From Sneathiella sp. P13V-1 (GTDB lineage Bacteria > Pseudomonadota > Alphaproteobacteria > Sneathiellales > Sneathiellaceae), in contig NZ_WYEU01000001.1 in assembly GCF_015143595.1 (NCBI RefSeq), positions 124,001 to 188,000 on the forward strand: DNA of 64,000 nucleotides, read 5' to 3'. The stretch's first letter is position 1; every line of letters begins with the position of its first letter. The notes under the pieces were generated by a model, which made no database searches, was not told the DNA's origin, and saw only the letters and a program-made list of their open reading frames with translations. A program made the position numbers and the translations under genes. Positions 1-9,013 of the stretch are shown here, in pieces.

Positions 1-2
1 TT

Positions 3-836
3 GAAAGACTTGCATCGGCGGAGCAAAAAACCGACCTGCTTCCGCTTGTTGCTGAAGGGAAAGCGTCTCTTTCCGTCGCCATTTCTGAACCCAAATTTGG
101 CGCTCATCCAAAACATCTGAAAAGTTCTCTGGTCGAAGAAGATGGAGTCTTCAACCTAACTGGTGAGAAAACTTTTCTGACAAATGGCCCTCTCGCCAGC
201 CATTTCCTGACCCTTGTTGTTTCTGGAGAGGAAAATGGCATAAAAGAATTTAGTGCTATTTTACTCCCTGCGGATACGGAAGGTGTTCAAAAGACAGAAG
301 GTGTTACTCTCAGTTTTCTTCAGCCATGCCCTCATGGCGGCATAAAGTTTCAAAACGCTAAAGTACCTACGTCATCCCTCATCGGGACAAAAGGATTGGC
401 CTTTCAGGAAATATCTCATCCAACCCGCGTGATCGAAGATGCCATAGGTGCCTTTGGCCTTATTGGCTCACTTCATTCTCTATTTGATGATCTGGCCCGG
501 CAAAACCCATATGAAAAACTAGATCTATTGGGCGCGGCCTTGTCAAAACTTGACGCACTCCTGCCTATTGCCCAACATCTCGCAAACAATGCGACACCTG
601 AGAACCAGAATGCAGATGCGCTTTCGCATGTGTATCTAGGGTTCCGGTCTATCGTGGAGTATATTTTGGAGGAGCTCGAAAGTATCGTCAAAGCCAACGG
701 CATTAGCCAATCTCCCTACGCGGAACTGTTACAGCGGGACATTCAAAAAACCTTGGGAATTGCGCGGTCTGCACAGGCTGTGAAACTCACAAAAAAAGGG
801 GCCACGTACATTCAAGAACGGGCCCCAAGTGTTTAA
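3..836 (+). CDS. Acyl-CoA dehydrogenase-like protein, 5' truncated by the window edge
   Basis: The reading frame is open from base 3 to the stop at 834-836, so the gene begins upstream of the window. The visible 277 residues include a middle-domain-like stretch (SVAISEPKFG, then LTGEKTFLTNG) resembling the beta-domain of acyl-CoA dehydrogenases, where substrate and FAD sit, followed by a helical C-terminal part. The TTG at 396 is internal to this frame and is not a real start. The C-terminal domain lacks the usual R-x-x-FG and GG(T/A)-E-I signatures, so it is a divergent family member and its activity is uncertain. It converges with the PPK2 gene, leaving an 18-bp gap. Fold assignment is fairly sure; substrate is unknown. 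Confidence 0.7.
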   Translation, partial: ERLASAEQKTDLLPLVAEGKASLSVAISEPKFGAHPKHLKSSLVEEDGVFNLTGEKTFLTNGPLASHFLTLVVSGEENGIKEFSAILLPADTEGVQKTEGVTLSFLQPCPHGGIKFQNAKVPTSSLIGTKGLAFQEISHPTRVIEDAIGAFGLIGSLHSLFDDLARQNPYEKLDLLGAALSKLDALLPIAQHLANNATPENQNADALSHVYLGFRSIVEYILEELESIVKANGISQSPYAELLQRDIQKTLGIARSAQAVKLTKKGATYIQERAPSV

Positions 837-854
837 ATCAACACGACACACATC

Positions 855-1841
855 TTATTTTCTTCGGGTATCCGGGTGCAAACTGCGCCCTAGGATATGT
901 TCGTTATTGCCAATCACGTGATGCCCGCTACCAATGATAAGTGGATCTGGTTGCCCCACCACTTCATGATCTTTTCCTGGGTAGTTCAAGGATGCGAGGA
1001 AATGACGCATACACTCAAGCCTCGCGCGTTTTTTGTCGCTAGATTTAACAATAATCCACGGGGCATCTGCCGTATCCGTGTAGAAGAACATTGCTTCTTT
1101 TGCTTCGGTATAATCATCCCATTTATCCAAAGACTGGCGATCAATCGGAGACAGTTTCCACTTCTTGAGTGGCTCTACCTCTCGTGATTTAAAACGGCTA
1201 TGCTGCTCTTCCTGTGTGACGGAGAACCAGTATTTGTATAGTCGAATACCGCTTCGGACCATCATGCGCTCCAAATCGGGCGTCTGACGCATAAATTCAA
1301 GATACTCTTGTGCGGTACAGAACCCCATAACGCGTTCCACACCAGCACGGTTATACCAGGAACGATCGTAAAAGGTCATTTCACCACCTGCGGGGAAATG
1401 ATGGATATACCGTTGAAAAAACCACTGTGTCTTCTCTCTTTCAGTAGGCTTATCCAGAGCGATAACACGCGCACCACGCGGGTTTAGATGTTCAGTAAAC
1501 CGCTTGATTGCTCCCCCTTTACCGGCCGCATCACGGCCCTCGAACAAAAGAACAATTTTCTCGTTACTCTCTTTTACCCATTCCTGAACTTTCAATAGTT
1601 CAATTTGAAGAAGCTCTTTTTCTTTTTCATATTCTTTGCGGGGAATTTTTTCCTTATAAGGATACTCTCCAGTTTCGAAAATACGCCTGATCTCATCTTG
1701 CGACCATGAAGCCTCTTTTTTAGGTTGATCTGGACTGCTATCGACAGAAGCCTCCTCACCAATCGGTGCAACCAATGCCGGTTTTGACTCAGCAGTCTCT
1801 GCTACTGTCTTTTTCGCTGGCGTTTTACGTGAAGCTGGCAT
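855..1841 (-). CDS. ppk2: Polyphosphate kinase 2 family protein (PPK2)
   Basis: Cytosolic kinase of the PPK2 family, which moves phosphate between polyphosphate and nucleoside di- or monophosphates. Visible signatures are a Walker A loop GRDAAGKGG near residue 100, a Walker B-like FYDRSWYNRAGVE, and the lid segment KWKLSPIDRQSLDKWDDY. About 60 residues before the catalytic domain are Ala/Lys/Glu-rich and probably disordered. I start at the ATG giving MPASRK because GGAAGG lies seven bases upstream; a longer frame reaches 1892. About 328 residues, close to a one-domain PPK2. The direction (GDP/ADP phosphorylation or polyP synthesis) cannot be read from sequence. Confidence 0.93.
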   Translation of the reverse strand: MPASRKTPAKKTVAETAESKPALVAPIGEEASVDSSPDQPKKEASWSQDEIRRIFETGEYPYKEKIPRKEYEKEKELLQIELLKVQEWVKESNEKIVLLFEGRDAAGKGGAIKRFTEHLNPRGARVIALDKPTEREKTQWFFQRYIHHFPAGGEMTFYDRSWYNRAGVERVMGFCTAQEYLEFMRQTPDLERMMVRSGIRLYKYWFSVTQEEQHSRFKSREVEPLKKWKLSPIDRQSLDKWDDYTEAKEAMFFYTDTADAPWIIVKSSDKKRARLECMRHFLASLNYPGKDHEVVGQPDPLIIGSGHHVIGNNEHILGRSLHPDTRRK

Positions 1842-1996
1842 CTCCATTCCTTCCCCAATTAATACCATCAAGCTAAGTTGGTATTGTAGCAAAAAAGGTC
1901 AATCAGCACCTTGACACCAATCAAGTTTTTGCTTCCCCTAACAGCAGAAATGCCGTCTACTGACTCAATTGCCAAAAATAATTAAAAAGAGGCTAT

Positions 1997-3019
1997 ATGG
2001 GGAAATTTGTTCGTGCGGATGGTTCAGTGCCATATGGCCACTTTCAACAGGAAATTGGCGAGATTAATTTCGAAGAGTTTGCGCTGCGAGATCCTTTTCG
2101 TCGCAAGCTCCCCGCTTCTGAAAAAGAAAGACGTTTCGTCCACTTCCATTTCATGGGATTTACCTCAGACCGTTTTATCGCAGGTTGTTCGCTCAGTTAT
2201 ACCTCCGTCCAGAAAACAGTCTTCTTCTATCTGTTCGATCGAGAAACAGGAAAAATGATCAAAAATGGATGCCGCATAGGACAGAATGACCTTTGCGAAA
2301 TCTCCCTCAACCCGGATAATGGAACATCCCAAATTTCCGGAAATGGAATGGATGTAGCGTTTAAAATCATCCCCGAAATCAACACACGCAGCCTTGAGGT
2401 CATCATTGAAAACGGCCCAACCCTTTCTTTCGATATTCAAAACAAATCTGCGCAGCCAAACACCTTAAGAGTTTGCACGCCAACCGGGCCTAACGGCTGG
2501 ACTTATTGCCAGAAAATAGCAGGCGCTGAGCCTACCGGCACCCTTCAAATGGATGGAGTTTCCTACAATCTGTCATCTTTGAACGCATCAGCGCACTATG
2601 ATTTTACCGCTGGGTTTCTGCGTCAGGATACATTTTGGAATTGGGCCTGCATCACCGGTTTTGATGAAGGGGGAAACCATATCGGTTTGAACCTTTCAAA
2701 CGGCGTTAACGAAACCGGGCACTCTGAAAATGTACTTTGGATAAATGGGGAAATGATCCCATTGGGACAGGCAGAGTTTTCCTACAATTTAGACAATCTG
2801 AAAGAAAACTGGAAAATTTCAACAAATGACAATCGGGTAAATCTTAACTTTGCCTGTGAGGGGCTGTATACTGCCTATGCTACGGAAGGAAGCGCACCTT
2901 GCGATTTCAGTCAGCTTTTCGGTATTTTTAGCGGCGAAATAAGCCTTCCAAACAACAAAATTACACTCACAGCCATACCCGGCTTTTGTGAACGCCAATA
3001 CGCATTGTGGTGGTCATAA
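1997..3019 (+). CDS. DUF2804 family protein
   Basis: A 340-residue soluble protein that I place in the DUF2804 family from its overall pattern: an N-terminal segment with RDPFRRKLP, alternating beta-strand-like stretches, and a C-terminal block YNLDNLKENWKIST followed by NLNFACEGLY, which matches the conserved strand region of the family. No signal peptide or membrane segment is visible. It starts at ATG 1997, eight bases after an AAAGAGG Shine-Dalgarno-like sequence. The gene lies divergent from ppk2. Function is unknown; lipocalin-like folds have been suggested for relatives, but nothing here proves ligand binding. Confidence 0.75.
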   Translation: MGKFVRADGSVPYGHFQQEIGEINFEEFALRDPFRRKLPASEKERRFVHFHFMGFTSDRFIAGCSLSYTSVQKTVFFYLFDRETGKMIKNGCRIGQNDLCEISLNPDNGTSQISGNGMDVAFKIIPEINTRSLEVIIENGPTLSFDIQNKSAQPNTLRVCTPTGPNGWTYCQKIAGAEPTGTLQMDGVSYNLSSLNASAHYDFTAGFLRQDTFWNWACITGFDEGGNHIGLNLSNGVNETGHSENVLWINGEMIPLGQAEFSYNLDNLKENWKISTNDNRVNLNFACEGLYTAYATEGSAPCDFSQLFGIFSGEISLPNNKITLTAIPGFCERQYALWWS

Positions 3020-3081
3020 CAATAAGTTAGGCAGACACCTCTTCAGGTTTCCGCTCAATAAAAAGAATAAAAGGAAACTCT

Positions 3082-3978
3082 GTGCCAATCATTCAATCAA
3101 TACGCGGGAACCAAGCCTTGCAAGGGGTTCTCTGGATGGTCATATCGACCTTCATGTTTGCCCTAATGACGGGCATTGTCCGGTATATTGGCTCCTCACT
3201 TCCTTCAATTGAAGCTGCGTTTATTCGCTATTTGTTTGGAGTGCTGCTTATCCTGCCCAGTATGATCAAATTCTGGCAAGGCCCCCTCATTCCGGTGAAA
3301 TACAAAACCTATGCTCTAAGAGGTTTCCTACACGGCGTAGGTGTTCTTTTATGGTTTTACGCGATGGCACGTATTCCCATGGCCGAAGTAACAGCAATTG
3401 GATATGTGTCACCCATTTTTGTCACCCTTGGAGCAGCTTTATTTTTGGGTGAGAAGTTACGTATTCGACGGGTAATGGGCGTTTTAGTGGGCCTCCTGGG
3501 GACTTTCCTTATTCTGCGTCCAGGTTTTCAGGAGATTAATCTGGGTCAACTGGCGCAGTTGTGTGCAGCCCCCTTATTTGCCACTTCTTTCCTGATCGCC
3601 AAGCGTCTGACAGATACAGATAATTCGACGATGATTGTTGGTATGTTGTCTTTAGGATGCACGGTTACTCTGCTCCCTGGTGCCATTTACCAATGGCAAA
3701 CACCAACAGTTTCTGAACTGGGGTGGCTCGCCTTAACTGCAGTATTTGCAACAATTGGACATTATACTGTCACCAAGGCATTCCAGGCTGCACCCATCAC
3801 ATTGACCCAGCCGATAGGCTTCCTGCAATTGGTGTGGGCAGCCAGTATTGGCTATATTGTCTTTACAGAAGTTCCAGACCAATTTGTTATGCTGGGGGGG
3901 GCCATAATTGTAGCTGCCACCACATATATTTCTCACAGGGAACTTAAACTAAGCCGGCAACAAAAAAGCGAATTGTGA
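3082..3978 (+). CDS. DMT-superfamily transporter, EamA type
   Basis: Inner-membrane protein of 298 residues with about ten hydrophobic helices arranged as two EamA repeats (roughly residues 10-145 and 155-285), typical of drug/metabolite exporters. Characteristic pieces include AAFIRYLFGVLLILP, ARIPMAEVTAIGYVSPIFV and the second-repeat helix ITLTQPIGFLQLVWA. It starts with GTG at 3082 behind AAGGAAA. The short hydrophilic C-terminus is Lys/Gln-rich. Substrate is unknown; relatives export amino acids, nucleobases or metabolites. It may share a transcript with the DUF2804 gene (62-bp gap). Confidence 0.9.
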   Translation: MPIIQSIRGNQALQGVLWMVISTFMFALMTGIVRYIGSSLPSIEAAFIRYLFGVLLILPSMIKFWQGPLIPVKYKTYALRGFLHGVGVLLWFYAMARIPMAEVTAIGYVSPIFVTLGAALFLGEKLRIRRVMGVLVGLLGTFLILRPGFQEINLGQLAQLCAAPLFATSFLIAKRLTDTDNSTMIVGMLSLGCTVTLLPGAIYQWQTPTVSELGWLALTAVFATIGHYTVTKAFQAAPITLTQPIGFLQLVWAASIGYIVFTEVPDQFVMLGGAIIVAATTYISHRELKLSRQQKSEL

Positions 3979-4105
3979 CGGTAAATTACCTGAGCGAAAA
4001 AAATTCAATTTTCTGACTTTTTTATTGCCTCTTTGCGGCAAGTCAATGAACCCCTATCGCACCAACGTCAAAATCCGTCTGTAACGACAACTAATGGATG
4101 GAACC

Positions 4106-4336
4106 ATGTCACACGTACCACATGAATTACACGAAGAATTTCCTGAAGCTGCAGATAAAATCAGGGAGTTAAATCTGAATGATGCCCACTTTGCCAAACT
4201 GACTGAAGAGTATCACACCCTAAACCGTCAAATTCATAGAATTGAGACAAATGTGGAGCCCGCAGATGAAGGGTTCGAAAAACAGCTTCGTCGTCAGCGT
4301 ATGGCACTTAAAGATCAGATAGCAACATACATCTGA
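4106..4336 (+). CDS. YdcH/DUF465 family small coiled-coil protein
   Basis: A 76-residue, highly charged helical protein with the DUF465/YdcH pattern: a short N-terminal HELHEEFPE segment, then LNLNDAHFAKLTEEYHTLNR and a C-terminal R-R-x-R-x-x-LKDQI helix. Members are small cytosolic proteins of unknown function found across Proteobacteria. I chose the ATG at 4106 over the in-frame ATG at 4094 because a GGATGGA motif lies just before it and family members begin with MSHxxHEL-like sequences. It is followed at once by a rho-independent terminator (4338-4358), suggesting a monocistronic unit. Confidence 0.88.
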   Translation: MSHVPHELHEEFPEAADKIRELNLNDAHFAKLTEEYHTLNRQIHRIETNVEPADEGFEKQLRRQRMALKDQIATYI

Positions 4337-4337
4337 C

Positions 4338-4358
4338 AGGCTAAGCCGTTAGCCTTTT
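4338..4358 (+). terminator. Rho-independent terminator after the ydcH-like gene
   Basis: A 7-bp perfect stem AGGCTAA/TTAGCCT around the loop GCCG is followed by TTT. It starts two bases after the plus-strand stop codon and overlaps the last codons of the convergent minus-strand gene, so one sequence serves as terminator and coding end. Confidence 0.65.
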
Positions 4359-5051
4359 CACTCCCGCCTTACCCGGGTGAGGCGGGATCCCATAGGCCTC
4401 CTGCCCTTTCCTGAGTGGCAAGGCTTTTTCATTTATATTCCAGGCAAGAGTAATCCTTGGGCGATCCCCCATATAAGGGGTGACCATATGAACAATAGAT
4501 GCCGGAAATACAATCATTGATCCTTCTTTCAGATCCGGCATGTAATTGTTACTCATATATTTGCCATCATCCTGACAGCATAACTGCAAGCGTGGATCTG
4601 AGATCATAAATTTACCAGACATAGGATCATCATCACTATCGTCGCCCAATGAAACCATATAGACAACAGAACCTTGAGACCGCGAATGAGCGTGAGGAAG
4701 GATGTAATCCCCGTTGAAATAAACGCTCGCCCAACTTAGATCCACAACAGCGTTTTTAAATCCCGAAATCTCCTTAAACATGGCCTTGGCACGTTTATCA
4801 ATAAATCTTGCCGCCGGAATATCCCAAGCATCAACGTGATGAATTTTGACACTTTTGGAGGCGGATTGTTTACCCAACTCCTCCAACCTTGCTTTTGCGA
4901 GTGGCACAAGGAATTCTTCCAATTCCTTATTCATCTCAGCCATGTCCGGAAATGTCGTTTCGGCAATCCCACGTTCCGGTGTTAATACGAACTGCCCTTT
5001 CGGAAGAAGCTCTGGTGTTTTCACCTTTGATACTTTACGGCTTTTGCCCAT
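4341..5051 (-). CDS. Putative 2OG-Fe(II) oxygenase family protein
   Basis: A 236-residue soluble protein whose C-terminal half looks like the double-stranded beta-helix of a 2-oxoglutarate/Fe(II) oxygenase (TIGR02466-like). It has the motif YILPHAHSRSQGSVVYMVSL with candidate iron ligands in H-x-H, a distal FPASIVHMVTPY histidine and the following DRPRITLAWN arginine, which would hold 2-oxoglutarate. Family relatives are poorly characterised, and some modify phytanoyl-type or peptidyl substrates. The N-terminal 40 residues are Lys-rich. It lies divergent from the TetR gene with a 238-bp gap, but no shared operator is obvious. Fold is moderately sure and substrate unknown. Confidence 0.65.
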   Translation of the reverse strand: MGKSRKVSKVKTPELLPKGQFVLTPERGIAETTFPDMAEMNKELEEFLVPLAKARLEELGKQSASKSVKIHHVDAWDIPAARFIDKRAKAMFKEISGFKNAVVDLSWASVYFNGDYILPHAHSRSQGSVVYMVSLGDDSDDDPMSGKFMISDPRLQLCCQDDGKYMSNNYMPDLKEGSMIVFPASIVHMVTPYMGDRPRITLAWNINEKALPLRKGQEAYGIPPHPGKAGVKRLTA

Positions 5052-5289
5052 GTCCCACCCGGTTGAGAAAATTTTATAAACACATCCGCAGTAAACAGAA
5101 AACCCATCACAAAATCAATTGATCAAAACCACTGTAATATAAATGCAATAAATGGAGTGTTTTTGCGCCAGCGAGAAAATTTATCTCGACCTATGCATAC
5201 CTCGATTGTATTAGAGGATGAAATTATCATTTATTTTTGTCACCATTATTATTCAAAAATTTATGGGTTAAGCGGAGTCGAGGCATCTC

Positions 5290-5922
5290 ATGGATATACC
5301 AGTCATTGGATTTACAGGCCGCAAACTTCCATCACAGACCAGATCCCGCGAGAGAGTTGAAAAAATTCTCAGCGCAACGGCAGGACTTCTGATTGAGGTC
5401 GACATCAACGAAATCACAACTAGTACGATTGCTAAACAAGCGGACATTCCGGTTGGTTCTGTATATCAGTATTTCAGTGAAAGAGACTCCGTTCTTCTGG
5501 CACTCGGTCAGCGTGTCATTGAGAATATGATACAAAAACTGCAATCTGTTTTTTCAGAAGTGAGCGAAACAGCCCATTGGCGCCATGTGGTTCGCGAAAT
5601 GCTAAAGGTCTATCTTGAAATTCACATGCAAGATGACCTTTATCACCGTTTGGCCAAAGCCTTACATAACAATGACGAGTGGCATCGGTACAACATCACC
5701 ATTGAACAAAAGATGGTTGAGTTCCTATCGCAATATGGATTGCTGGAAGAACGTGGATACAACGAGCAACAAATCGACGACACTGTTCGATTACTTGTCA
5801 TGATGTGTTCCGCAGTTGTTCAACGGATCAAGGACTTGCCATCAAAAAACAAGGCGGACCGTATGCTCGTAGAATTACAGGATGCGGTCATCGCTTACCT
5901 TGCCACCAAGCTTGGGGATTAA
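5290..5922 (+). CDS. TetR/AcrR family transcriptional regulator
   Basis: A 210-residue regulator with an N-terminal TetR helix-turn-helix at about residues 15-62: SRERVEKILSATAGLLIE, then EITTSTIAKQADIPVGSVYQYF, the classic recognition helix ending in G-S-x-Y-x-Y-F. The remaining all-helical part is the ligand-binding and dimerisation domain, ligand unknown. It converges with an SDR gene with no spacer at all (5922/5923) and diverges from the 2OG-oxygenase-like gene, which is a candidate target. An upstream in-frame start is not evident; ATG 5290 places the helix-turn-helix at the normal distance. Confidence 0.93.
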   Translation: MDIPVIGFTGRKLPSQTRSRERVEKILSATAGLLIEVDINEITTSTIAKQADIPVGSVYQYFSERDSVLLALGQRVIENMIQKLQSVFSEVSETAHWRHVVREMLKVYLEIHMQDDLYHRLAKALHNNDEWHRYNITIEQKMVEFLSQYGLLEERGYNEQQIDDTVRLLVMMCSAVVQRIKDLPSKNKADRMLVELQDAVIAYLATKLGD

Positions 5923-6672
5923 TTACCCTCTCCCAATATAAGGCATATTTGTTGCCATCACGGTCATGAACTGAACATTGGCCTCGAGCGCCAGACTGTC
6001 CATATAAAGAACTGCAGAAGCCACATTTTCAACGGGCATAACGGGCTCTGCCTTTACTTCCAGATTTGCTTGCGGCACACCCTGCTGCATCACAACCGTC
6101 ATATCCGTCGCCGCATTTCCTATATCAATCTGGCCACATGCAATGTTGTAGGGACGTCCATCCAAGGATAGTGACTTTGTCAAACCTGTGATCGCATGTT
6201 TCGTTGACGTATAAGGAGCACTAAAGGGGCGCGGGACATGTGCTGAGATGGACCCGTTATTGATAATGCGCCCCCCCATCGGTGATTGAGTTCTCATCAA
6301 TCCAAATGCTTCGCGTGCACAATAAAATGAACCATTTAGGTTAATTGCTACCACCTGATCCCACTGGTCAGTTTCCAGATCATCCACCAAGACTGGCGGC
6401 GCACCAATGCCGGCATTATTAAACAACAGATCTAATCGCCCTTGCTCTTCTTTTATCTGGCGAAACAAGCTCGCAACACTTGATGCAATTGCTACGTCCG
6501 TTTCGACAGCAACCGCGTTGATCTGCTTTTCACCGGCTAAAGCCTTCGTTTCTTTCAGTTTTGAAAGAGTTCGACCTGCAAGATATACAACATAGTTATT
6601 TTCAAGAAGTTTGAGCGCTACAGCGCGACCTACTCCGCCTCCGGCGCCAGTTACCACAGCCACTTTTGACAT
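5923..6672 (-). CDS. SDR family NAD(P)-dependent oxidoreductase
   Basis: A 249-residue classical short-chain dehydrogenase. The Rossmann glycine motif TGAGGGVG is at residues 8-15, NNAG at 85-88, the catalytic Ser at about 141 and the Tyr154-x-x-x-Lys158 pair in YTSTK, so the active site is complete. The Arg in LAGRT after the second strand favours NADP(H), although an acidic residue later in the loop leaves this open. It is 16 bp upstream of, and on the same strand as, the MFS transporter gene's stop, so both could form one operon (MFS first). Substrate is unknown; an imported carbonyl or hydroxy acid is plausible. Confidence 0.92.
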   Translation of the reverse strand: MSKVAVVTGAGGGVGRAVALKLLENNYVVYLAGRTLSKLKETKALAGEKQINAVAVETDVAIASSVASLFRQIKEEQGRLDLLFNNAGIGAPPVLVDDLETDQWDQVVAINLNGSFYCAREAFGLMRTQSPMGGRIINNGSISAHVPRPFSAPYTSTKHAITGLTKSLSLDGRPYNIACGQIDIGNAATDMTVVMQQGVPQANLEVKAEPVMPVENVASAVLYMDSLALEANVQFMTVMATNMPYIGRG

Positions 6673-6688
6673 GTTCTTTTGATACCTT

Positions 6689-8044
6689 TCAACTCTTCAT
6701 TAGGGCTCGTTTTTCGGCTTGCCCAGCCACCAATCTCTTACTGCGCGGTGATGCTTTCCAGACAGCAACAACAGAAATCATACAAACCACGATCGCTACA
6801 TAAAAGCCCGCCTGATAACTCCCGGTGATATCGTACAAATACCCCGTAAACCATGGGCCGATTCCGCCACCAATCAACGACAACATACTAAAGACGCCAA
6901 AAATTTCGCCATAGCGTTTGCACTGAAACATATCTGCCGGCATTGCCCCAAAAACAGACGCGGTTGCATAGCCAAGCCCCCCCTGCATGATGACCATTGC
7001 ATATAGAAGAATATTGCTGGGTAAATGCTCCATAACAAGTAGGAGAGCATAACAGATGGCAAACCCCATCACAGCCACGGTCCAAATCTTCTCACGCCCA
7101 ATCCGATCTGACAGATGCCCCAAGAAGATTTGCCCGGCGATACCTGCAAATCCGACCAGACCCAATGCAAAAGAAGCCGTAATGTTTGATATACCGATTT
7201 CCAGGAGATACTTGGTTTGATGCACTTGGATTGCATACCAAACATACAAAGCCGCGCAGCAACTTAAACTCATCCACCAGAACTCGGGAGTCTTCATCGC
7301 CTTCTTAAGTGTCCAGTCCGTCTCCACCCACTCTTTATCAACAATATTATCGACTTGTTTTGAAGTCCTCAGCTCCCCTTCAGGTGTGTTCTTATCTCCA
7401 TCAGGTGAAAGCCCCAACTCCCCTGGTGCTTGCCTTTGAAACAGGAAATTTAGAGGAAAAACAATAAAGACAAGCAAGCCCGCCATAAACCAGCAGGCTT
7501 CTCGCCAGTTTGTTTCAAGGATTTGCGCCTGTAGCAGAGGCATCAAAATTACGGATCCAATACCAACACCGGAAAAAGCAACACCAATCGCAAGTCCCCG
7601 TTGCCTCTCAAACCATGCCGGTAAAAAAAGGGAATGTCCTACATAGGTGATCGCAACGCCAAAGCCGATAACGATAATCCCGAGGCAGACATAGATATGC
7701 CAAATCTCGGAACTAAAGGTCGATAACACCAGTCCACCTGCGACCAGCAAAGAAGTTAAAGAAAGCAAATATCTGGGAGAAATGTAATCGGAGAGTTTTC
7801 CAATAACAGGTGACAATGCCCCTGCACATATAAAACCTACTGTAAATGTAGCTGCTGTATCCGCACGAGACCAGCCAAACTCCTCAAGTATTGCAGGATA
7901 CAATAGGGAAAAGGCGGTTCGAACATTGACGCCGATACCCATCGTGACAAATACGATGGCCACGACAACCCAACCGTAATACACGGGACTTAAAGCGAGA
8001 AAGCGATCTATTCCAGTAATCTTTTTTTCTTTGGAATAATCCAT
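6689..8044 (-). CDS. MFS transporter, monocarboxylate/OFA-like
   Basis: A 451-residue inner-membrane major facilitator with twelve predicted helices and a central hydrophilic loop around residues 205-250. It begins with [25 protein letters not shown], which together with [15 protein letters not shown] is characteristic of the OFA/monocarboxylate-type subfamily (organic-anion porters). The cytoplasmic loop motif [10 protein letters not shown] lies in the second half. The SDR gene follows 16 bp downstream on the same strand, suggesting uptake and oxidation of the same compound. Substrate cannot be named from sequence. Confidence 0.92.
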   Translation of the reverse strand: MDYSKEKKITGIDRFLALSPVYYGWVVVAIVFVTMGIGVNVRTAFSLLYPAILEEFGWSRADTAATFTVGFICAGALSPVIGKLSDYISPRYLLSLTSLLVAGGLVLSTFSSEIWHIYVCLGIIVIGFGVAITYVGHSLFLPAWFERQRGLAIGVAFSGVGIGSVILMPLLQAQILETNWREACWFMAGLLVFIVFPLNFLFQRQAPGELGLSPDGDKNTPEGELRTSKQVDNIVDKEWVETDWTLKKAMKTPEFWWMSLSCCAALYVWYAIQVHQTKYLLEIGISNITASFALGLVGFAGIAGQIFLGHLSDRIGREKIWTVAVMGFAICYALLLVMEHLPSNILLYAMVIMQGGLGYATASVFGAMPADMFQCKRYGEIFGVFSMLSLIGGGIGPWFTGYLYDITGSYQAGFYVAIVVCMISVVAVWKASPRSKRLVAGQAEKRALMKS

Positions 8045-8125
8045 TTCGCCCCCACTATCTGTGCAAACGCACTTTTCTTTCAGCTTAAACCGCTTCAGTG
8101 GTGATTGGAAACAACAATATGGAAT

Positions 8126-8866
8126 CTAAGGGATAGAAATGGCTTCACCTTCGGCATGTAACCCGAGGTAAAATGAAGACGGCAGTTCAAGATCCGGGCA
8201 GGTATGGAAATGGGTCATGGCAACTTCGGCATTACCCTCATTATCTGTCCGATGGCGAGCAAATCCTAAGCAGAAACGAATATGCGGATATTTAGTCGCG
8301 ACAGAGGAAAATAGCTGAACCCACCAATCCGCAGACTTTTTGGTAATGCGGGCATTTTCACCATTTGGCAAATAGGCGTTGGCAGGGTGTTCAGACATAT
8401 TGGCATAAACGAATTTTTCAGCCTTCTCGAAAAGAAGGTCAACTATCCACGGCAAGTCTTCTTCTGGCAAATGATCAAGAACATTGGTCGCAATAACACC
8501 ATCATATTGTGCTTCAAGCGGTGTTTGATCCTCATTTACAGCCGGGTCGTAACAAGTAATTGCCCCTACGCCCCAATACGCATGGAGCGAGTCCGCGATA
8601 ATATCACCCGATTTTGTTCTGAGATCTTCAATATACTGCTCGCCTTTGCCACTTCCAAAATCAAGGATTGAAGCAGCGCCTGTGACGTTTGCCAGTTTTT
8701 GAATTGACGAAACATGTCTGATAATTCCGCGGCCTGAGAAGGTGTCCCTCGCTGAAAATTCAACAACCCCGTTTTTCGTCCGGCGCATGGTGCCGTTCTG
8801 GTGAAGCAACTTGTACTGATCTAACAAATGCCAATAACGGGGGCTGGGACTGGTACGCGAAAACAT
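8126..8866 (-). CDS. SAM-dependent methyltransferase-like protein
   Basis: A 246-residue soluble protein with a class I methyltransferase-like core. SILDFGSGKGEQY (about residues 67-79) resembles the glycine-rich SAM-binding motif I, and YDGVIATNVLDHLPEED resembles motif IV-V at the end of strand 4. An N-terminal segment RYWHLLDQYKLLHQNGT precedes it, a pattern I have seen in hypothetical proteins of marine alphaproteobacteria and phage-like sugar or glycan loci. The C-terminal part contains several His (FARHRTD, MTHFHTCPDL) with no recognised motif. Substrate is unknown. The gene is isolated, divergent from the Bcr/CflA-like transporter. Confidence 0.65.
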   Translation of the reverse strand: MFSRTSPSPRYWHLLDQYKLLHQNGTMRRTKNGVVEFSARDTFSGRGIIRHVSSIQKLANVTGAASILDFGSGKGEQYIEDLRTKSGDIIADSLHAYWGVGAITCYDPAVNEDQTPLEAQYDGVIATNVLDHLPEEDLPWIVDLLFEKAEKFVYANMSEHPANAYLPNGENARITKKSADWWVQLFSSVATKYPHIRFCLGFARHRTDNEGNAEVAMTHFHTCPDLELPSSFYLGLHAEGEAISIP

Positions 8867-9013
8867 AGGTTTATGTAAAACTAATTTCCCTTTTTGTCAA
8901 TCAGCAGGAGCTTCAAATTTCCGTGCTAGACAAGCTGGCTGCGGTTTTGGCACAATGGGAAGGTTATTCGCATAGAGCTTGCGTTTAAGCGTTCCTACCT
9001 TCGGAGTATCGTT